NCBI RefSeq assembly: GCF_004214835.1
Contig: NZ_PIQJ01000001.1
Span: 1,612,001-1,676,000 of the forward strand
Length of the DNA stretch: 64,000 bases
Source: Pseudidiomarina tainanensis
GTDB lineage: Bacteria; Pseudomonadota; Gammaproteobacteria; Enterobacterales; Alteromonadaceae
Direction: 5' to 3'
Shown: positions 63,217 through 64,000 of the stretch, in pieces
Position numbering within the stretch: the first letter of the stretch is position 1
Layout: each line of letters starts with the position of its first letter
Made by a program: the position numbers and the translations under genes
Notes under the pieces: generated by a model
Told to the model about the DNA's origin: nothing
The model's input: only the letters and a program-made list of their open reading frames with translations
The model's database searches: none

Positions 63217-63629
63217 TACATCACCGTCCGAGTCACAAAGGTGGTTTTGAATGGCAGCTTACGTGCCGCAAGGTCAAACGCTTCACGCGCCAACTCTTCC
63301 GAAACACCGTCCATTTCATACAGGACACGACCTGGCTGAATTTGAGCTACCCAGTATTCCACGCTACCTTTACCTTTACCCATACGCACTTCAAGAGGCT
63401 TCTGAGTGATTGGCTTGTCAGGGAACACGCGGATCCAAATTTTACCTTGACGTTTCACGTGACGCGTCATGGCACGACGAGCCGCTTCGATTTGGCGAGC
63501 AGTCATACGACCACGCTCAACCGATTTCAAACCGAAAGTACCGAAGCTAACTTTGTTACCTGCTTGCGCCAGACCGCGGTTACGGCCTTTGTGTACCTTA
63601 CGGAATTTAGTACGCTTTGGTTGTAACAT
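63216..63629 (-). CDS. rplP: 50S ribosomal protein L16
   Basis: A 137-residue protein close to the A-site and peptidyl-transferase centre. [20 protein letters not shown] and [19 protein letters not shown] are diagnostic; the arginine in [15 protein letters not shown] is the known hydroxylation site by YcfD. Eleven bases separate it from rpsC. Confidence 0.97.
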   Translation of the reverse strand: MLQPKRTKFRKVHKGRNRGLAQAGNKVSFGTFGLKSVERGRMTARQIEAARRAMTRHVKRQGKIWIRVFPDKPITQKPLEVRMGKGKGSVEYWVAQIQPGRVLYEMDGVSEELAREAFDLAARKLPFKTTFVTRTVM

Positions 63630-63640
63630 ATCGTATCTCC

Positions 63641-64000
63641 TTACTTACGGCCTTTAGGGCGTTTTGCTGGAGCTGCTGGTTTTTCTTCAGCAACTGGCAT
63701 ACCGCCAAGAACTTCGCCTTTGAAGATCCATACTTTGATACCAATGATACCGTAAGTGGTGTTAGCTTCAGCGGTTGAATAGTCGATGTCCGCACGCAAT
63801 GTGTGCAATGGAACACGACCTTCGCGGTACCATTCGGTACGTGCGATTTCCGCGCCGCCTAAACGGCCGCTAACTTCAACTTTGATACCTTTGGCGCCAA
63901 GACGCATGGCGTTTTGTACCGCGCGCTTCATAGCACGACGGAACATTACACGACGCTCTAGCTGGCCAGCGATGTTTTCAGCAACCAGTTGTGAGTCAAG
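63641..64000 (-). CDS. rpsC: 30S ribosomal protein S3 (C-terminal part, partial)
   Basis: The gene continues past the right edge. The 119 residues inside start [18 protein letters not shown] and run through [20 protein letters not shown] and [20 protein letters not shown] to a Lys/Pro/Ala-rich tail ending RPKGRK. This is the C-terminal domain after the KH domain. ORF starts within this stretch are internal methionines. Confidence 0.96.
   Translation of the reverse strand, partial: LDSQLVAENIAGQLERRVMFRRAMKRAVQNAMRLGAKGIKVEVSGRLGGAEIARTEWYREGRVPLHTLRADIDYSTAEANTTYGIIGIKVWIFKGEVLGGMPVAEEKPAAPAKRPKGRK

Overview
The window is a dense, gene-after-gene stretch of a gammaproteobacterial chromosome. 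Gene families, E. coli-like gene order and a marine flavour (sodium-pumping oxaloacetate decarboxylase, BCCT osmolyte transporter, SMC-ScpAB instead of MukBEF, class I fumarase, a PsrA-like box at fadH) fit the Alteromonadales, most likely the Idiomarina/Pseudidiomarina/Aliidiomarina group. That placement is an inference from gene content; no rRNA gene is present to settle it. I see no prophage, insertion sequence, integron or CRISPR array.

Layout. 1-13.3 kb: two tRNA-Asp genes, dnaQ, a 7-bp tandem repeat array, rnhA, a rhodanese, a YafS-type methyltransferase, gloB and mltD (the E. coli mltD-gloB-yafS-rnhA-dnaQ-aspV block with a rhodanese inserted), then the smc-zipA-ligA operon and cysZ. 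13.3-26 kb: a solute-binding protein, rimO, a long leader with a tiny ORF before rnk, rmuC and fumarase, pabB-nudL-sdaA (E. coli order), cysB, yciH, and a phosphatase/anti-anti-sigma partner-switching pair. 26-37 kb: two periplasmic amidohydrolase genes, a cytochrome c'/b561 redox pair, a stand-alone response regulator, tyrA, the rpsP-rimM-trmD-rplS operon and ffh. 37-47 kb: ypjD-corB, a lytic transglycosylase lipoprotein, gshA, a soluble hybrid histidine kinase with a translationally coupled 57-residue membrane protein, and oadGAB. 47-51.5 kb: a second 7-bp repeat array, two tRNA-Arg, one tRNA-Ser, csrA, alaS and recX (the E. coli recX-alaS-csrA-serV-argV order, but recA is not beside recX). 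51.5-59.3 kb: a SIMPL-domain lipoprotein, and a codirectional run fadH, RNase AM, yciO, scpA, scpB, rluB, agmatine deiminase. 59.3-64 kb: a porin and BCCT transporter pair, then the end of the S10 ribosomal operon (rpsC partial, rplP, rpmC, rpsQ), closed by a strong terminator and followed by the transporter rather than the spc operon.

Most genes are housekeeping. The parts that are not explained by ordinary genes are: two heptanucleotide-repeat elements of the same architecture (a long array, a spacer, then a short inverted degenerate array); a recurrent pattern of hairpins spanning stop codons at convergent gene junctions; a promoter plus tiny ORF plus hairpins ahead of rnk; a perfect 10-bp dyad that contains the fadH start codon and surrounds a PsrA-like palindrome; a 20-residue ORF ahead of a cytochrome c' gene; and two amidohydrolase-like modules that have lost their metal-binding HxH motif beside one that keeps it.
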